From Gemmatimonadota bacterium (GTDB taxonomy: Bacteria > Gemmatimonadota > Gemmatimonadetes > Longimicrobiales > Gaopeijiaceae), in assembly GCA_028873595.1 (NCBI GenBank), contig JAPPOV010000028.1, positions 1 to 64,000 on the forward strand: 64,000 bases of DNA. Direction: 5' to 3'. The notes under the pieces were generated by a model. The model did not search any database. It was not told the DNA's origin and saw only the letters and a list, made by a program, of their open reading frames with translations. The translations under genes and the position numbers were made by a program. This document shows, piece after piece, positions 28,477-35,961 of this stretch. How positions within the stretch are numbered: position 1 is the first letter of the stretch; each line of letters opens with the position of its first letter.

Positions 28477-28890
28477 TCAAGCCTGAGCAGAGCGTGTCGG
28501 TCCATCGACCGTGAGCGGAATCGCGACGTGATGCTCCCCATCCACGATCACGTCGAAGGCGTAACGGCCCGGAACCGGAAAGACGAGCCCGTCCAGGTTG
28601 AGAACGTGCGGGACCAGCACACCGCTCGATACCTGACCAGGCCCTGCAGCGAGGTTCATCTCACCGTCGATTCTCACCACTTCACCGCCATCCGGTGCCT
28701 TGAGAACGATCCCGATCTCGTGCTTCCCAACTTCATGGACGCCCGCAGAGAATCGGAGCACCAGCGCCATCCGTGGATGACGTGTGGGGAACGCCGCTGT
28801 TCCGAGGCGATCGAAGATCCCGAGGATGTTCAGCTTACCGGAGCCGTCGATCGTGGCAGCGTCCGCCAGCAGTGCAAGGTCAATTTCCAT
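28477..28890 (-). CDS. DUF6941-like protein
   Basis: 137 residues beginning MEIDLALLADAATIDGSGKLNILGIFDRL, the opening of small cytoplasmic beta-sandwich proteins annotated as DUF6941, with HPRMALVLRF and the closing GRYAFDVIVDGEH strand pair. Function of the family is unknown. It lies 10 nt below the CPBP gene stop on the same strand and 119 nt above the helical protein. The family name is from memory of the opening motif and needs a profile search. Confidence 0.7.
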   Translation of the reverse strand: MEIDLALLADAATIDGSGKLNILGIFDRLGTAAFPTRHPRMALVLRFSAGVHEVGKHEIGIVLKAPDGGEVVRIDGEMNLAAGPGQVSSGVLVPHVLNLDGLVFPVPGRYAFDVIVDGEHHVAIPLTVDGPTRSAQA

Positions 28891-28900
28891 CCGACGTCCG

Positions 28901-29683
28901 TCAGGAGAGCGAGGATTCTGCGTCGTCTACACGGTAGTCAGGCTCGGGTGACAGAAGCCAGTCACCGATGGCGATGCCGGCAATGAGATCAATCGCCGTG
29001 TGCGCGATCATTGCGGGTATCAGGCTGCCAGCCGCGAGGAAACCCCATGCGAGGACCGCTCCCATGAGCGTCGTGCGCAAGATTCCAAGACGGCCCTGAT
29101 ATCCGTGCATCAGCCCGAAAACCACGGTCGTGAGTGCTGCAGCACCGCCCACTCCGAGGACCGGTGCCAGCATGGGAATCGCATACCCTCGGTACGCCAG
29201 CTCCTCTCCCGTACCCGCGGCGATCGACAACAGCGCAAAGACACGACGCTCTTCACCCGTGCGCGGTAACAGACTCCGGAGCAGGAGTGTCTCGGCCACA
29301 CCGACCCTGCTGCCGATCCAGCGGAAGAGCAGGATGATGGCCATGCCGGCGACCGTGAGCGTAACGGACCAGCCGATCATCGCACCAGGCGGTAGCGGGA
29401 CGATCCCGATCGCACTCAGGCCGTCGTTTCGCGTGCCGACCAGCCAGCACCCGGTACCGAGGAGCCAGAGAGTGAGAATCGAGCTCCAGTACGCCGGCAG
29501 CCGATCCACGGTCATGCCCTTGATCAAGGGCACCTGCGCCATTGCTAGCCCGGGGACCGCGGCAAGGAGCGTTGCGAGAAGAACGGCGTCGAGCACAGGG
29601 TACTCCGCGCCGACCGTGAGCCATAGCAAGACCCCCCAGAACGCCAGAACGCCAATCGCGGCATAGTTGCGCGCCTGGGCCAT
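28901..29683 (-). CDS. CPBP family intramembrane metalloprotease
   Basis: 260 residues from ATG 29683; an in-frame GTG/ATG start at 29734 would overlap the decarboxylase stop by 26 nt. About seven to eight membrane helices. The Abi/CPBP motifs are present: EELAYRGY (EExxxR), FGLMHGYQG (FxxxH) and HTAID (third site). Members are prenyl-protease-like enzymes used in bacteriocin self-immunity and other processing; here no bacteriocin gene is near, so the substrate is unknown. Its start follows the decarboxylase gene by 25 nt. Confidence 0.85.
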   Translation of the reverse strand: MAQARNYAAIGVLAFWGVLLWLTVGAEYPVLDAVLLATLLAAVPGLAMAQVPLIKGMTVDRLPAYWSSILTLWLLGTGCWLVGTRNDGLSAIGIVPLPPGAMIGWSVTLTVAGMAIILLFRWIGSRVGVAETLLLRSLLPRTGEERRVFALLSIAAGTGEELAYRGYAIPMLAPVLGVGGAAALTTVVFGLMHGYQGRLGILRTTLMGAVLAWGFLAAGSLIPAMIAHTAIDLIAGIAIGDWLLSPEPDYRVDDAESSLS

Positions 29684-29708
29684 GGCCGTGGGACCCCGCG
29701 TGGACTCC

Positions 29709-31157
29709 TCAGTCGCCACCCGAGACCTCGTCAAGACCGAATCGTTCGATGGCTTCCAGCGTCGATCGTACGTCCTCCCACGACGTCGTGTGGTTGAGAA
29801 TACAAAGCCGAAGAGAGTAGACCCCCCGAAGGCGGGTCGATGACATCATCGCCGTCCCCGTGTTGATCACTCTCGACTGAATCCGGTCGTTGAGCTTTTC
29901 CAACTCGGTCGACCCCAGATCACGGCCGGCCGGGTTGAAGCGAAAGCATACCACGCTGAGCGACGCCGGATTCGCGATCTCGAGGTTCTCAGAATCCCGT
30001 ATCCACTCCTCCGCCCGGGCGGCGAGCTCGATCCCGCGAGCCACGGCAGAGCGAAACGCCTTCATTCCGAAGGTCTGGATCGACATCCACACCTTCAGCG
30101 CCCGGAACGAACGGCTCAGCTGCAAGCCGCGGTCTCCGAAGTTGGGGTGATCCCTTCCCCACTCCGTATCCTGCAGGTACTCCGGCCGAACGGAGAACGC
30201 AGACTCCAGACGACGAATGTCCTTCACCATCAGGCACCCCGTCTCGAACGGCTGAAAGAGCCACTTGTGCGCGTCCATCGCGATCGAATCAGCACGTTCA
30301 ATGCCCACGAAAAGCCTCTTCCCTTCATCGGCGAGCACTGCGAATCCACCGTACGCGGCATCGACGTGGAGCCAGAGCCCCTCACGCTCGCAGAAGTCGG
30401 CCATCGCATCGAGCGGGTCGACCGCTCCCGTGTTGGTCGCGCCCGCATTGCCACACACAGCAATCGGCGACAGTCCTGCGGCACGGTCTTCCGCGACCAT
30501 CGTGACAAGCGCATCCATGTCGAGGCGGTAGCGATCGTCCGTCGGGACCTTCCTCACGCGCTCCGGGCGCACGCCGACGATTGTGGCGGCCCGACTGAGG
30601 GCCGTGTGGCTCTGGTCGGACATGTACACGGATGCGCGATCCGGCGCGCCGGCCGCCTCCCGTGCAGCAACGAATGCGTCGAGACTCGCGGCGGACCCGC
30701 CGCTCGTGAACAGGCCCCCCGCAGAATCGGGGTACCCGATCCAGTCGCGGAACCAGTCGATCACGACGACCTCGAGCTGGCTCGGCCCGGAGGCTCCAAG
30801 CCATGTCCCCTGAAAGACGTTGTGCCCTGCGGCCATGTAGTCGGCGAGGACGCTGGGCCAGGTGGGTGACGACGGAACGAAGGCAAAGAAGCGTGGATGA
30901 TCGGTACGCCCGGCGACCGGAAGGATCTCACGCGCGGCCCGCTCGAGGACATGTTCCGCCGGGCGCCCCTCTTCCGGAGGAGGCTCCCGCATGAGGGGCT
31001 CGAGTTCCGCCCGGGTCCCTCCTCGCCAGGCCGGCTCCGTCGGAAGCCGTTCGCAGCGCTCCACAATGAGCCGTGAAGCAAGTTCCGCGAGCTCCATCAT
31101 CCGGTCCGCCGAAAGCTTCATCTGACCCTCGGGCGCGTCTTCCGTCGACGGCGTCAT
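29709..31157 (-). CDS. Pyridoxal-dependent decarboxylase (group II, aromatic-L-amino-acid type)
   Basis: 482 residues from ATG 31157, preceded by AGGAAG; upstream frame to 31244 is rejected. Group II decarboxylase marks are TSGGSAASLDAF, HVDAAYGGFAVL (cofactor Asp) and DAHKWLFQPFETG, in which the Lys binds PLP. These enzymes act on tyrosine, tryptophan, DOPA, glutamate or cysteine-sulfinate-like substrates; the deciding residues cannot be assigned by eye. It is the first gene of a run with the CPBP gene and is divergent from a small gene only 18 nt away. Confidence 0.9.
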   Translation of the reverse strand: MTPSTEDAPEGQMKLSADRMMELAELASRLIVERCERLPTEPAWRGGTRAELEPLMREPPPEEGRPAEHVLERAAREILPVAGRTDHPRFFAFVPSSPTWPSVLADYMAAGHNVFQGTWLGASGPSQLEVVVIDWFRDWIGYPDSAGGLFTSGGSAASLDAFVAAREAAGAPDRASVYMSDQSHTALSRAATIVGVRPERVRKVPTDDRYRLDMDALVTMVAEDRAAGLSPIAVCGNAGATNTGAVDPLDAMADFCEREGLWLHVDAAYGGFAVLADEGKRLFVGIERADSIAMDAHKWLFQPFETGCLMVKDIRRLESAFSVRPEYLQDTEWGRDHPNFGDRGLQLSRSFRALKVWMSIQTFGMKAFRSAVARGIELAARAEEWIRDSENLEIANPASLSVVCFRFNPAGRDLGSTELEKLNDRIQSRVINTGTAMMSSTRLRGVYSLRLCILNHTTSWEDVRSTLEAIERFGLDEVSGGD

Positions 31158-31175
31158 ACCGGTAATCTTCCTGCC

Positions 31176-31493
31176 ATGTCTGCTGAAACCAGTTCCCGTA
31201 AAGGCATCTCGTACCGTGTCCTCGACGCGATGGATGCGCCTCACTCGGGCCGTATTCTACGCCTTCGCCTCCAGTCCGGCGAAGCGCCCTCGGTGCGATC
31301 ACTCAAGGGCTCCGAAATGAGGGCTACGTCACCCGAGGGTGTCCAATGTCGCTTTCGTGTTCTCGGCTTCGCCATCTTCGGCGGTAAGCCCAGCAACGAC
31401 CGGTTCGCACGCACTGGCCGGGTCGATGTTCATGTTGAGGAACTCGACGAGAACGGTCCCATCGGATTGCAGTGGGAGGTCGTGCCGGACTGA
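31176..31493 (+). CDS. Unknown 105-residue protein
   Basis: Soluble, no signal, no known motif. It has an odd number of beta-like strands (GRILRLRLQSGEAPSV, CRFRVLGFAIF, VDVHVEELDENGPIGLQWEV). The start ATG at 31176 is only 18 nt from the divergent decarboxylase start and no ribosome site is visible before it, so translation may be leaderless or start elsewhere. It ends 9 nt from the convergent lipoprotein gene. Codon pattern looks coding; the function is unknown. Confidence 0.6.
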   Translation: MSAETSSRKGISYRVLDAMDAPHSGRILRLRLQSGEAPSVRSLKGSEMRATSPEGVQCRFRVLGFAIFGGKPSNDRFARTGRVDVHVEELDENGPIGLQWEVVPD

Positions 31494-31502
31494 CGGCCTC
31501 GA

Positions 31503-32216
31503 CTACTCGTTCGCGCGAATCCCCGGTGGCTCGCGGTTGAACGTTTCCAGAAACCACTCCCGATACTCATCCGTGCGCCCGGGGTTTGCGCGCGCCCACT
31601 CTGTACGTGCAGACCCAAAATCTCCCGGGCGCGCGGTGAAGATGAACGCGTCCAGATACCCGAAATGCTTTGCATAGGCCAACTCGTCCATCGGCGCGAA
31701 CGGCTGGGTGTCGAAGACGGTCCGCCCCAGAATCCACGCGTCGGCAACTCGATCCACAATGGCCCGCTCGAGCTCGAACCCGACGGCCTCGGGTGCTTCG
31801 GGTAACCACTCCTCCTGGCGCCCCATCTCCACCATCAAATGCAGATGGCCATAGATCTGATAAACGAGCTGGGCATCACGGCCTGCGAGGGGCTGATTGA
31901 CGAACACACTGTCTTCAGCCACACGCATGCCTTCCCAAGGGAAGCTTTCCGCGATGGTGTTGTTGGAGACAACCCAGAACGACGGATCATTGACGATGTT
32001 CGCCTGCTCCCGCGTGACCCATTCGTTGACGCGCTTCATCTCTTCGTGGTCCGCGCGGATACGAGCCCCCTGATGGTTCACGATCGGTCGAGGGGGCGGC
32101 AGAGTGGGCGCGGAAGCGGCGCACGCCGACATGACCGCGACTGCCCCGAGGATGCCACTCCGTACAAGGGTTCCAGGCGATCGAGTATGGCTCGCACGGC
32201 CGGTCGGCGACGACAC
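31503..32216 (-). CDS. Putative lipoprotein of unknown function
   Basis: About 237 residues from the GTG at 32216. A hydrophobic run with VMSAC forms a likely lipobox; alternative starts are TTG 32285 and GTG 32249, which only lengthen the N-terminus. The mature part has no known motif but is ordered and acidic with many Trp/Tyr (NEWVTREQANIVNDPSFWV, WILGRTVFDTQPFAPMDELAYAKHFGYLDAF). It has the look of an unstudied lineage-specific periplasmic protein. Divergent from the gene at 32312. Confidence 0.6.
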   Translation of the reverse strand: MSSPTGRASHTRSPGTLVRSGILGAVAVMSACAASAPTLPPPRPIVNHQGARIRADHEEMKRVNEWVTREQANIVNDPSFWVVSNNTIAESFPWEGMRVAEDSVFVNQPLAGRDAQLVYQIYGHLHLMVEMGRQEEWLPEAPEAVGFELERAIVDRVADAWILGRTVFDTQPFAPMDELAYAKHFGYLDAFIFTARPGDFGSARTEWARANPGRTDEYREWFLETFNREPPGIRANE

Positions 32217-32311
32217 GGAGAGGGCTGTCTGAATCTTCAACCTTGACACTGTAGCTTCCAAAGTCCGAATTGGAGGATACTTCAAACATATGTCACGTAC
32301 GGGATATCACG

Positions 32312-32875
32312 GTGGACACCATACTCACCGATGAGCTGCACGAGTTTCGCGCACCTCAGACCATGACAACCCTCGAGCTCGGCGACAGTCTCGCCCGGCT
32401 CGTCTGGGAGAGCTTCTCCGACTTCATCTCTCAAGACGACGTCGAGACGCCCCTCGCGGACATGAGTACCCTCTATGACGACGATGGTACCAATGCTCGC
32501 ACAGCTGAAGAAGCTCTGATCTTCTTCATGTGGGCCCATACCCGCGGTGTCCAGCTCGCGTTCTTCGGACGCACACCCGACGAACGGATTCGTCAGGGCC
32601 TCGACGCATTGCACGCCGCAGTGTTCGAGGACATGGTGGACAACGGGACGCCCAAGTCTCAGCTGCCACTCTTCGAGCAGCGCGTCAGCGCACGCTACGC
32701 CGAATACCATCAGGCAGCCGCCGAGTCCGACACCAAGCTCGGCGAGGCAGTCTCACGTCACATCCTCGGCGGCATCGTGCGTGACACGACGTCCGCCGCG
32801 ATTCAAGAACGGGCGATCGCCGTCGCGAACCCACTGAAGGATTTCCTGGAAGACGTGGAATTGATCGAGGCCTGA
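32312..32875 (+). CDS. Unknown soluble helical protein
   Basis: About 187 residues if read from GTG 32312; an in-frame TTG at 32270 and ATG 32363 are alternatives, and none has a good ribosome site. It is alpha-helical with no signal peptide: SLARLVWESFSDFISQDD, ARTAEEALIFFMWAHTRGVQLAFFG and KDFLEDVELIEA. No catalytic motif was seen. It ends at a hairpin terminator shared with the convergent oxygenase cluster. Function unknown. Confidence 0.62.
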   Translation: MDTILTDELHEFRAPQTMTTLELGDSLARLVWESFSDFISQDDVETPLADMSTLYDDDGTNARTAEEALIFFMWAHTRGVQLAFFGRTPDERIRQGLDALHAAVFEDMVDNGTPKSQLPLFEQRVSARYAEYHQAAAESDTKLGEAVSRHILGGIVRDTTSAAIQERAIAVANPLKDFLEDVELIEA

Positions 32876-32882
32876 GACGGCC

Positions 32883-32921
32883 AAGCTGGGCCTGACTCCA
32901 CTCTTACGTCAGGCCCGGCTT
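32883..32921. terminator. Hairpin terminator between convergent genes
   Basis: 14-bp stem (32883-32896 with 32908-32921, one G-U) with an 11-nt loop, followed on the plus strand by TCTCCACTTC. It overlaps the end of the zinc-ribbon gene and would stop both the 32312 gene and, read in reverse, the oxygenase operon. Confidence 0.7.
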
Positions 32922-33151
32922 CTCCACTTCATCATCTCGAACGGACTCCGGCACGATCGGCACCAGTAGGTGCTGACGGACGCGTGTGACCCAAATGAGT
33001 TCATGATTTCGGTCTCATTCTGATCACAAAACGGGCACGACGGCGCACTCGGCAACACGTCGGGTGATTCCTCGCGCCGTTCTTCGGCGCTGTAGGAAGA
33101 CGTGCGGACTTCGCGGTTCAGCCGGCCCCGAAAGGGAGGTCGGATCGCCAT
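32909..33151 (-). CDS. Zinc-ribbon protein equal to the C-terminal half of PaaD
   Basis: 80 residues from ATG 33151 (MAIRPPFRG). The C-terminal half has four cysteines C39, C42, C64 and C67 (CPFC and CRSC) around a FGSHAS segment and ends PFEMMKWR. Spacing and the aromatic tail match the zinc-binding end of phenylacetyl-CoA epoxidase accessory protein PaaD, which normally follows a DUF59 domain in one chain. Here the DUF59 part is a separate gene at 34176-34535, with paaB and paaC between. It starts 4 nt after the paaC stop, so it is last in the operon. Confidence 0.75.
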   Translation of the reverse strand: MAIRPPFRGRLNREVRTSSYSAEERREESPDVLPSAPSCPFCDQNETEIMNSFGSHASVSTYWCRSCRSPFEMMKWRSRA

Positions 33152-33155
33152 CGCC

Positions 33156-33944
33156 CTACTCGACCAGCAGGGCGCGGTTGCGGTCTCCCCGCGCGCGTTC
33201 GCAGGCTTCTTCGTCCGGCCGGCCGCCGGTGCGGCCACGAGCCTCGTCCCAGTCCGTCGCCGCGTGAACCGCGTCAACGTTGATACCGACAAGTGATACG
33301 AGGTCTCGTACCGCATTGCGGAAAGCCGCGAGCCGGTCCTCGGCAGGGTCGATGACGCCGGCATCAACCATCGCTCGAGCGGATGCGTCATCTGCGCCGA
33401 CCCACGCAAGGAGAGCTGGGAGCATCTCTTCACTCGCGGACGTCAACAGGTCTCTCGCCTCGCCTTCTGTCTCGGCAAGTCGACGATACCAGGCCGAACC
33501 GAGGCTCGCGTGGTATTCCTCCTCCGCGAGCATCTTGGGCACGCGATTCTGCGCCAACTCGACACGACCTACGGCAAAGGACCGAAGCATCGTGGACAAC
33601 GCGCCATCTGCGAGCGCCATCAGCGCGACTAGGCCCGCCCAGTCGCCCCGTTCGTGGTCGAGCGGAGCGATCGACGCGAACTCTGCGCCCGACCGATCGT
33701 ACTCGACTGGACCCGGATCGATGTCGAGGCCCTTGAGCATTGCGTACAGCAATCGGGCGTGGCCCCACTCGTCTTGCGCCATCGACGCGGTGGAAACCCC
33801 GGTCTCGATCGACGGAGCCCCGAGAGTCCAGTCCGAGTAGCGGATCCCCATCAGGCGCTTCGAATCCGCGAGCGTGATGATCAGCCGGGACAGCGCGTTA
33901 CGCAGGGCGCTGTCAAGCGTCGAAAGATCGAGGGGCTCAGACAT
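33156..33944 (-). CDS. paaC: PaaC-like subunit of a multicomponent diiron oxygenase
   Basis: 262 residues with the ferritin-like helical fold of PaaC, the structural partner of PaaA. Recognisable are RLIITLADSKRLMGIRYSDWTLGAPSIE, QDEWGHARLLYAMLKG and MLAEEEYHASLG. PaaC keeps some acidic/His remnants but does not carry the working iron site in the known enzyme. Its C-terminus is Arg/Glu-rich and unusually charged (GRTGGRPDEEACERARGDRNR). It overlaps paaB by 8 nt and is 4 nt from the zinc-ribbon gene. Soluble cytoplasmic. Confidence 0.82.
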   Translation of the reverse strand: MSEPLDLSTLDSALRNALSRLIITLADSKRLMGIRYSDWTLGAPSIETGVSTASMAQDEWGHARLLYAMLKGLDIDPGPVEYDRSGAEFASIAPLDHERGDWAGLVALMALADGALSTMLRSFAVGRVELAQNRVPKMLAEEEYHASLGSAWYRRLAETEGEARDLLTSASEEMLPALLAWVGADDASARAMVDAGVIDPAEDRLAAFRNAVRDLVSLVGINVDAVHAATDWDEARGRTGGRPDEEACERARGDRNRALLVE

Positions 33945-34164
33945 CGGCGGTCCGCTGGGCTTCGACGAACAACCCGTCCGTCCGGTTCACGGGAAGGACG
34001 TTCGTGCGCTTCACTACGCACATCTCGAACCACTTCTCTTCGCTGTATGTCGTCCACGCATAAATCTTGGCGGTCTCATCGTCGAAGGCATCGACGTAGC
34101 CGACATGTTGGAGACGGTCGCCGCGTTCTTTGCGCGTGAAGACGTCGTAGACGAACTCTTTCAT
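33937..34164 (-). CDS. paaB: PaaB-like small subunit
   Basis: 75 residues starting MKEFVYDVFTRKERGDRLQHVGYVDAFDD, matching the PaaB opening (xYEVFVRxKRGxxHxHVGSxxAxD), with SEEKWFEMCVV in place of the VSIWVV segment. It is shorter than the about 95 residues usual for PaaB, ending before the C-terminal tail. PaaB bridges PaaAC units in the phenylacetyl-CoA epoxidase. It lies 11 nt after the DUF59 gene and overlaps paaC by 8 nt. Confidence 0.82.
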   Translation of the reverse strand: MKEFVYDVFTRKERGDRLQHVGYVDAFDDETAKIYAWTTYSEEKWFEMCVVKRTNVLPVNRTDGLFVEAQRTADV

Positions 34165-34175
34165 TGTTCTCTTGA

Positions 34176-34535
34176 TTAGGCACTCACGCCGAGTTTCTTC
34201 AGCTTGTCTCGCCCTTCGGGCGTAATCCGCTCACTCGTCCACGGGGGATCCCACACCTCGACGAGCTCGACGGAATCGATCCAGTGTTCCAATTCGAGTC
34301 GGTCGGTGATGTCCTCCCGAATGAACTCCATGCACGGACAGGCAGTCGCCGTGAAGGTGAGATCGATCCGCGCGACGCCGTTTTCATAAGCGACGCCATA
34401 GATCAGCCCCAATTCGGGCAGGCTAATCGGAATCTCCGGATCCAGCACTTCCTGCAGCAGGTTCCACGTCCCCTGAACTCGATCTTCCGGAGGCTCATCG
34501 AGCGGTGCGGACCAGAGATCGCGACCGCCGCTCAT
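34176..34535 (-). CDS. DUF59 protein equal to the N-terminal half of PaaD
   Basis: 119 residues from ATG 34535; the frame upstream to 34667 lies in paaA and is rejected. Diagnostic stretches are VLDPEIPISLPELGLIYGV, a reactive-Cys loop TATACPCME, and DPPWTSERITPEGRDKLKKLG, which is the PaaD end-of-domain sequence. In canonical PaaD a zinc-binding domain follows, but here the chain stops (GVSA) and that domain is encoded at 32909-33151. DUF59/MIP18 proteins help load Fe-S clusters or metal. It lies between paaA (67 nt) and paaB (11 nt). Confidence 0.82.
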   Translation of the reverse strand: MSGGRDLWSAPLDEPPEDRVQGTWNLLQEVLDPEIPISLPELGLIYGVAYENGVARIDLTFTATACPCMEFIREDITDRLELEHWIDSVELVEVWDPPWTSERITPEGRDKLKKLGVSA

Positions 34536-34602
34536 GTGCGAGGTGACCGACTTGGGAAGACCGGCATGACGCCGAGGCCCGACTACGGGGAGCGTCGCCA
34601 CC

Positions 34603-35544
34603 TCAGGCAGCCAGCCAGCGCTCGACATCCATGCGCGAGCGCTGTACGGACTCCACGTAGATCTCATTCATGGGGCCACGCCCCTTCCAACGCTCGAACA
34701 CGGCATCCCACGAGATCTCGCCCTCATCGAACGCCCAGTGTTTGTCGACGGCGTCGTACTGACACGGGAACGGATAGTCGAGGACGTACTCGCCCTTCGC
34801 CTCGTCCCAATGAGCCGGCGCATCCAGACCGAGCTCTTCGCAGAGCGGTACGGTCGAAGCCATCCAGACCTGACGCAGCTGGTCATTCGTAAGTCCCTTC
34901 AGCTTGAAGTCGAGCTGACCCGAGTGCCGCTTCATGTCGTCCGGAAGACCGAACCATTCGATCGTCATCGGGAACATCCAGTCGACGGCGCGCTGCACGA
35001 GCTCACGGGCTTCACCGCCCGCCTTCGCCAGGCGGCGCATCCAGACCTCGCCGTGCCGCAGATGGAAGGTCTCCTCCATCCCGATCTTTACGAGGGCCCG
35101 CTTCAGTGGCGCATACGATGTGTTCTCGTGCACGTCGGTGAGCAGCGTGATGCCGGCACGGTCAAAGAACCCCGTCGCAACCACGAGCTCAGCCCAGTTG
35201 TCGAGCGGCTGATCGAAGCCGTACGGATGCTTGAACTCGTGAGGCTGACGCCCGTACACGAGGTGCTCCTTTGATTCGCCGATATCCTCGAGCAGGCGGT
35301 ATGCGATGTTCGCGTGCGCGAGCTCATCCTGAATGATCGCATGCGCGCTCACCTGGGTGTTTGTCGACGGCGCGTACCGAGCTGCCATCCAGTACGACGG
35401 CGCACTCATGAGTTCCGTGTCGGCCTGGACGGTAAGCTGAACCCGAAGAGCCTTTCGGTACCCTTCGGTCATGTCCTCGGGGCCTTCCACCATATAGCCC
35501 GCCTGGACCTTCTGCATCAGTTCTTCGTCGGTGAACCGGCTCAT
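34603..35544 (-). CDS. paaA: PaaA-like catalytic diiron subunit
   Basis: 313 residues of ferritin-like helices with the six residues expected for the diiron site: Glu44 (TEL), Glu74 and His77 (DELAH), Asp128 (FDRAG), Glu158 and His161 (ETFH). Numbering is mine and the ligand match is from family memory. The known enzyme, phenylacetyl-CoA epoxidase, needs PaaABC plus reductase PaaE. The acyl-CoA pocket cannot be judged here, so the substrate may differ. Promoter-like elements precede it (35559-35624). First gene of the core operon. Confidence 0.85.
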   Translation of the reverse strand: MSRFTDEELMQKVQAGYMVEGPEDMTEGYRKALRVQLTVQADTELMSAPSYWMAARYAPSTNTQVSAHAIIQDELAHANIAYRLLEDIGESKEHLVYGRQPHEFKHPYGFDQPLDNWAELVVATGFFDRAGITLLTDVHENTSYAPLKRALVKIGMEETFHLRHGEVWMRRLAKAGGEARELVQRAVDWMFPMTIEWFGLPDDMKRHSGQLDFKLKGLTNDQLRQVWMASTVPLCEELGLDAPAHWDEAKGEYVLDYPFPCQYDAVDKHWAFDEGEISWDAVFERWKGRGPMNEIYVESVQRSRMDVERWLAA

Positions 35545-35558
35545 CGCTCTCTCTTGTT

Positions 35559-35624
35559 TATGACACTTTCGTCACGGTCGACGACAGAGTGTAAGAAATC
35601 TATGACACCCCTCTGGGCCTTCAA
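35559..35624 (-). promoter_or_regulatory. paaA promoter with paired direct repeats
   Basis: On the minus strand, TTGAAG (35624-35619), a 16-nt spacer and TAGATT (35602-35597) form a plausible sigma-70 promoter. The octamer GTGTCATA occurs twice in the same direction, at 35608-35601 (overlapping the -10) and 35566-35559, with starts 42 nt apart, close to four helical turns. They could bind a regulator or be chance. Confidence 0.5.
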
Positions 35625-35661
35625 GGTGCCCCGGGGCGACTTCGGTCTCCTGCATCGACGC

Positions 35662-35961
35662 TCAGAGTCCCAGCGAGGCACGAATCAGCGGACTGATTCT
35701 CTCAGGCGTCCACGGCGGATCGAACGTAAGCTCGACCTCCGCAGACTCGACCCCATCTACGGCTTCGATCGCCGTCTTCACGTCTTCGACGATCTGCCCG
35801 GCGACCGGACACATCGGTGACGTGAGCGACATGACAGCATCGACGTGATCACCGTCGACCTCGATATCGTAAATGAGCCCGAGTACAACGAGATCAAGCC
35901 CCAGCTCGGGGTCTTTCACTCCTTTGAGCGCGGTGCGGATGTCCTTCTCGGTCACGGCCAT
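35662..35961 (-). CDS. MIP18/SufT-like DUF59 protein
   Basis: 99 residues, single DUF59 domain, typical of bacterial MIP18/SufT/PaaD-related proteins: VKDPELGLDLVVLGLIYDIEV, SLTSPMCPVAG (Cys probably reactive) and DPPWTPERISPL. Such proteins help deliver Fe-S clusters. It is distinct from the PaaD-like DUF59 at 34176: sequences differ and both are kept in one cluster. Its start overlaps the HupE-family stop by 10 nt, and 117 nt separate it from paaA. Confidence 0.88.
   Translation of the reverse strand: MAVTEKDIRTALKGVKDPELGLDLVVLGLIYDIEVDGDHVDAVMSLTSPMCPVAGQIVEDVKTAIEAVDGVESAEVELTFDPPWTPERISPLIRASLGL

Noticed and set aside
32243-32271. TTGACA with a weak -10 as a promoter for the 32312 gene
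   Set aside because: The -10 matches only two of six bases at the right spacing, and the start of the gene is itself uncertain.
33152-33433. N-terminal extension of the zinc-ribbon gene to 33433
   Set aside because: It lies within paaC and would not add conserved sequence; the ATG at 33151 gives the sensible protein and a 4-nt gap.
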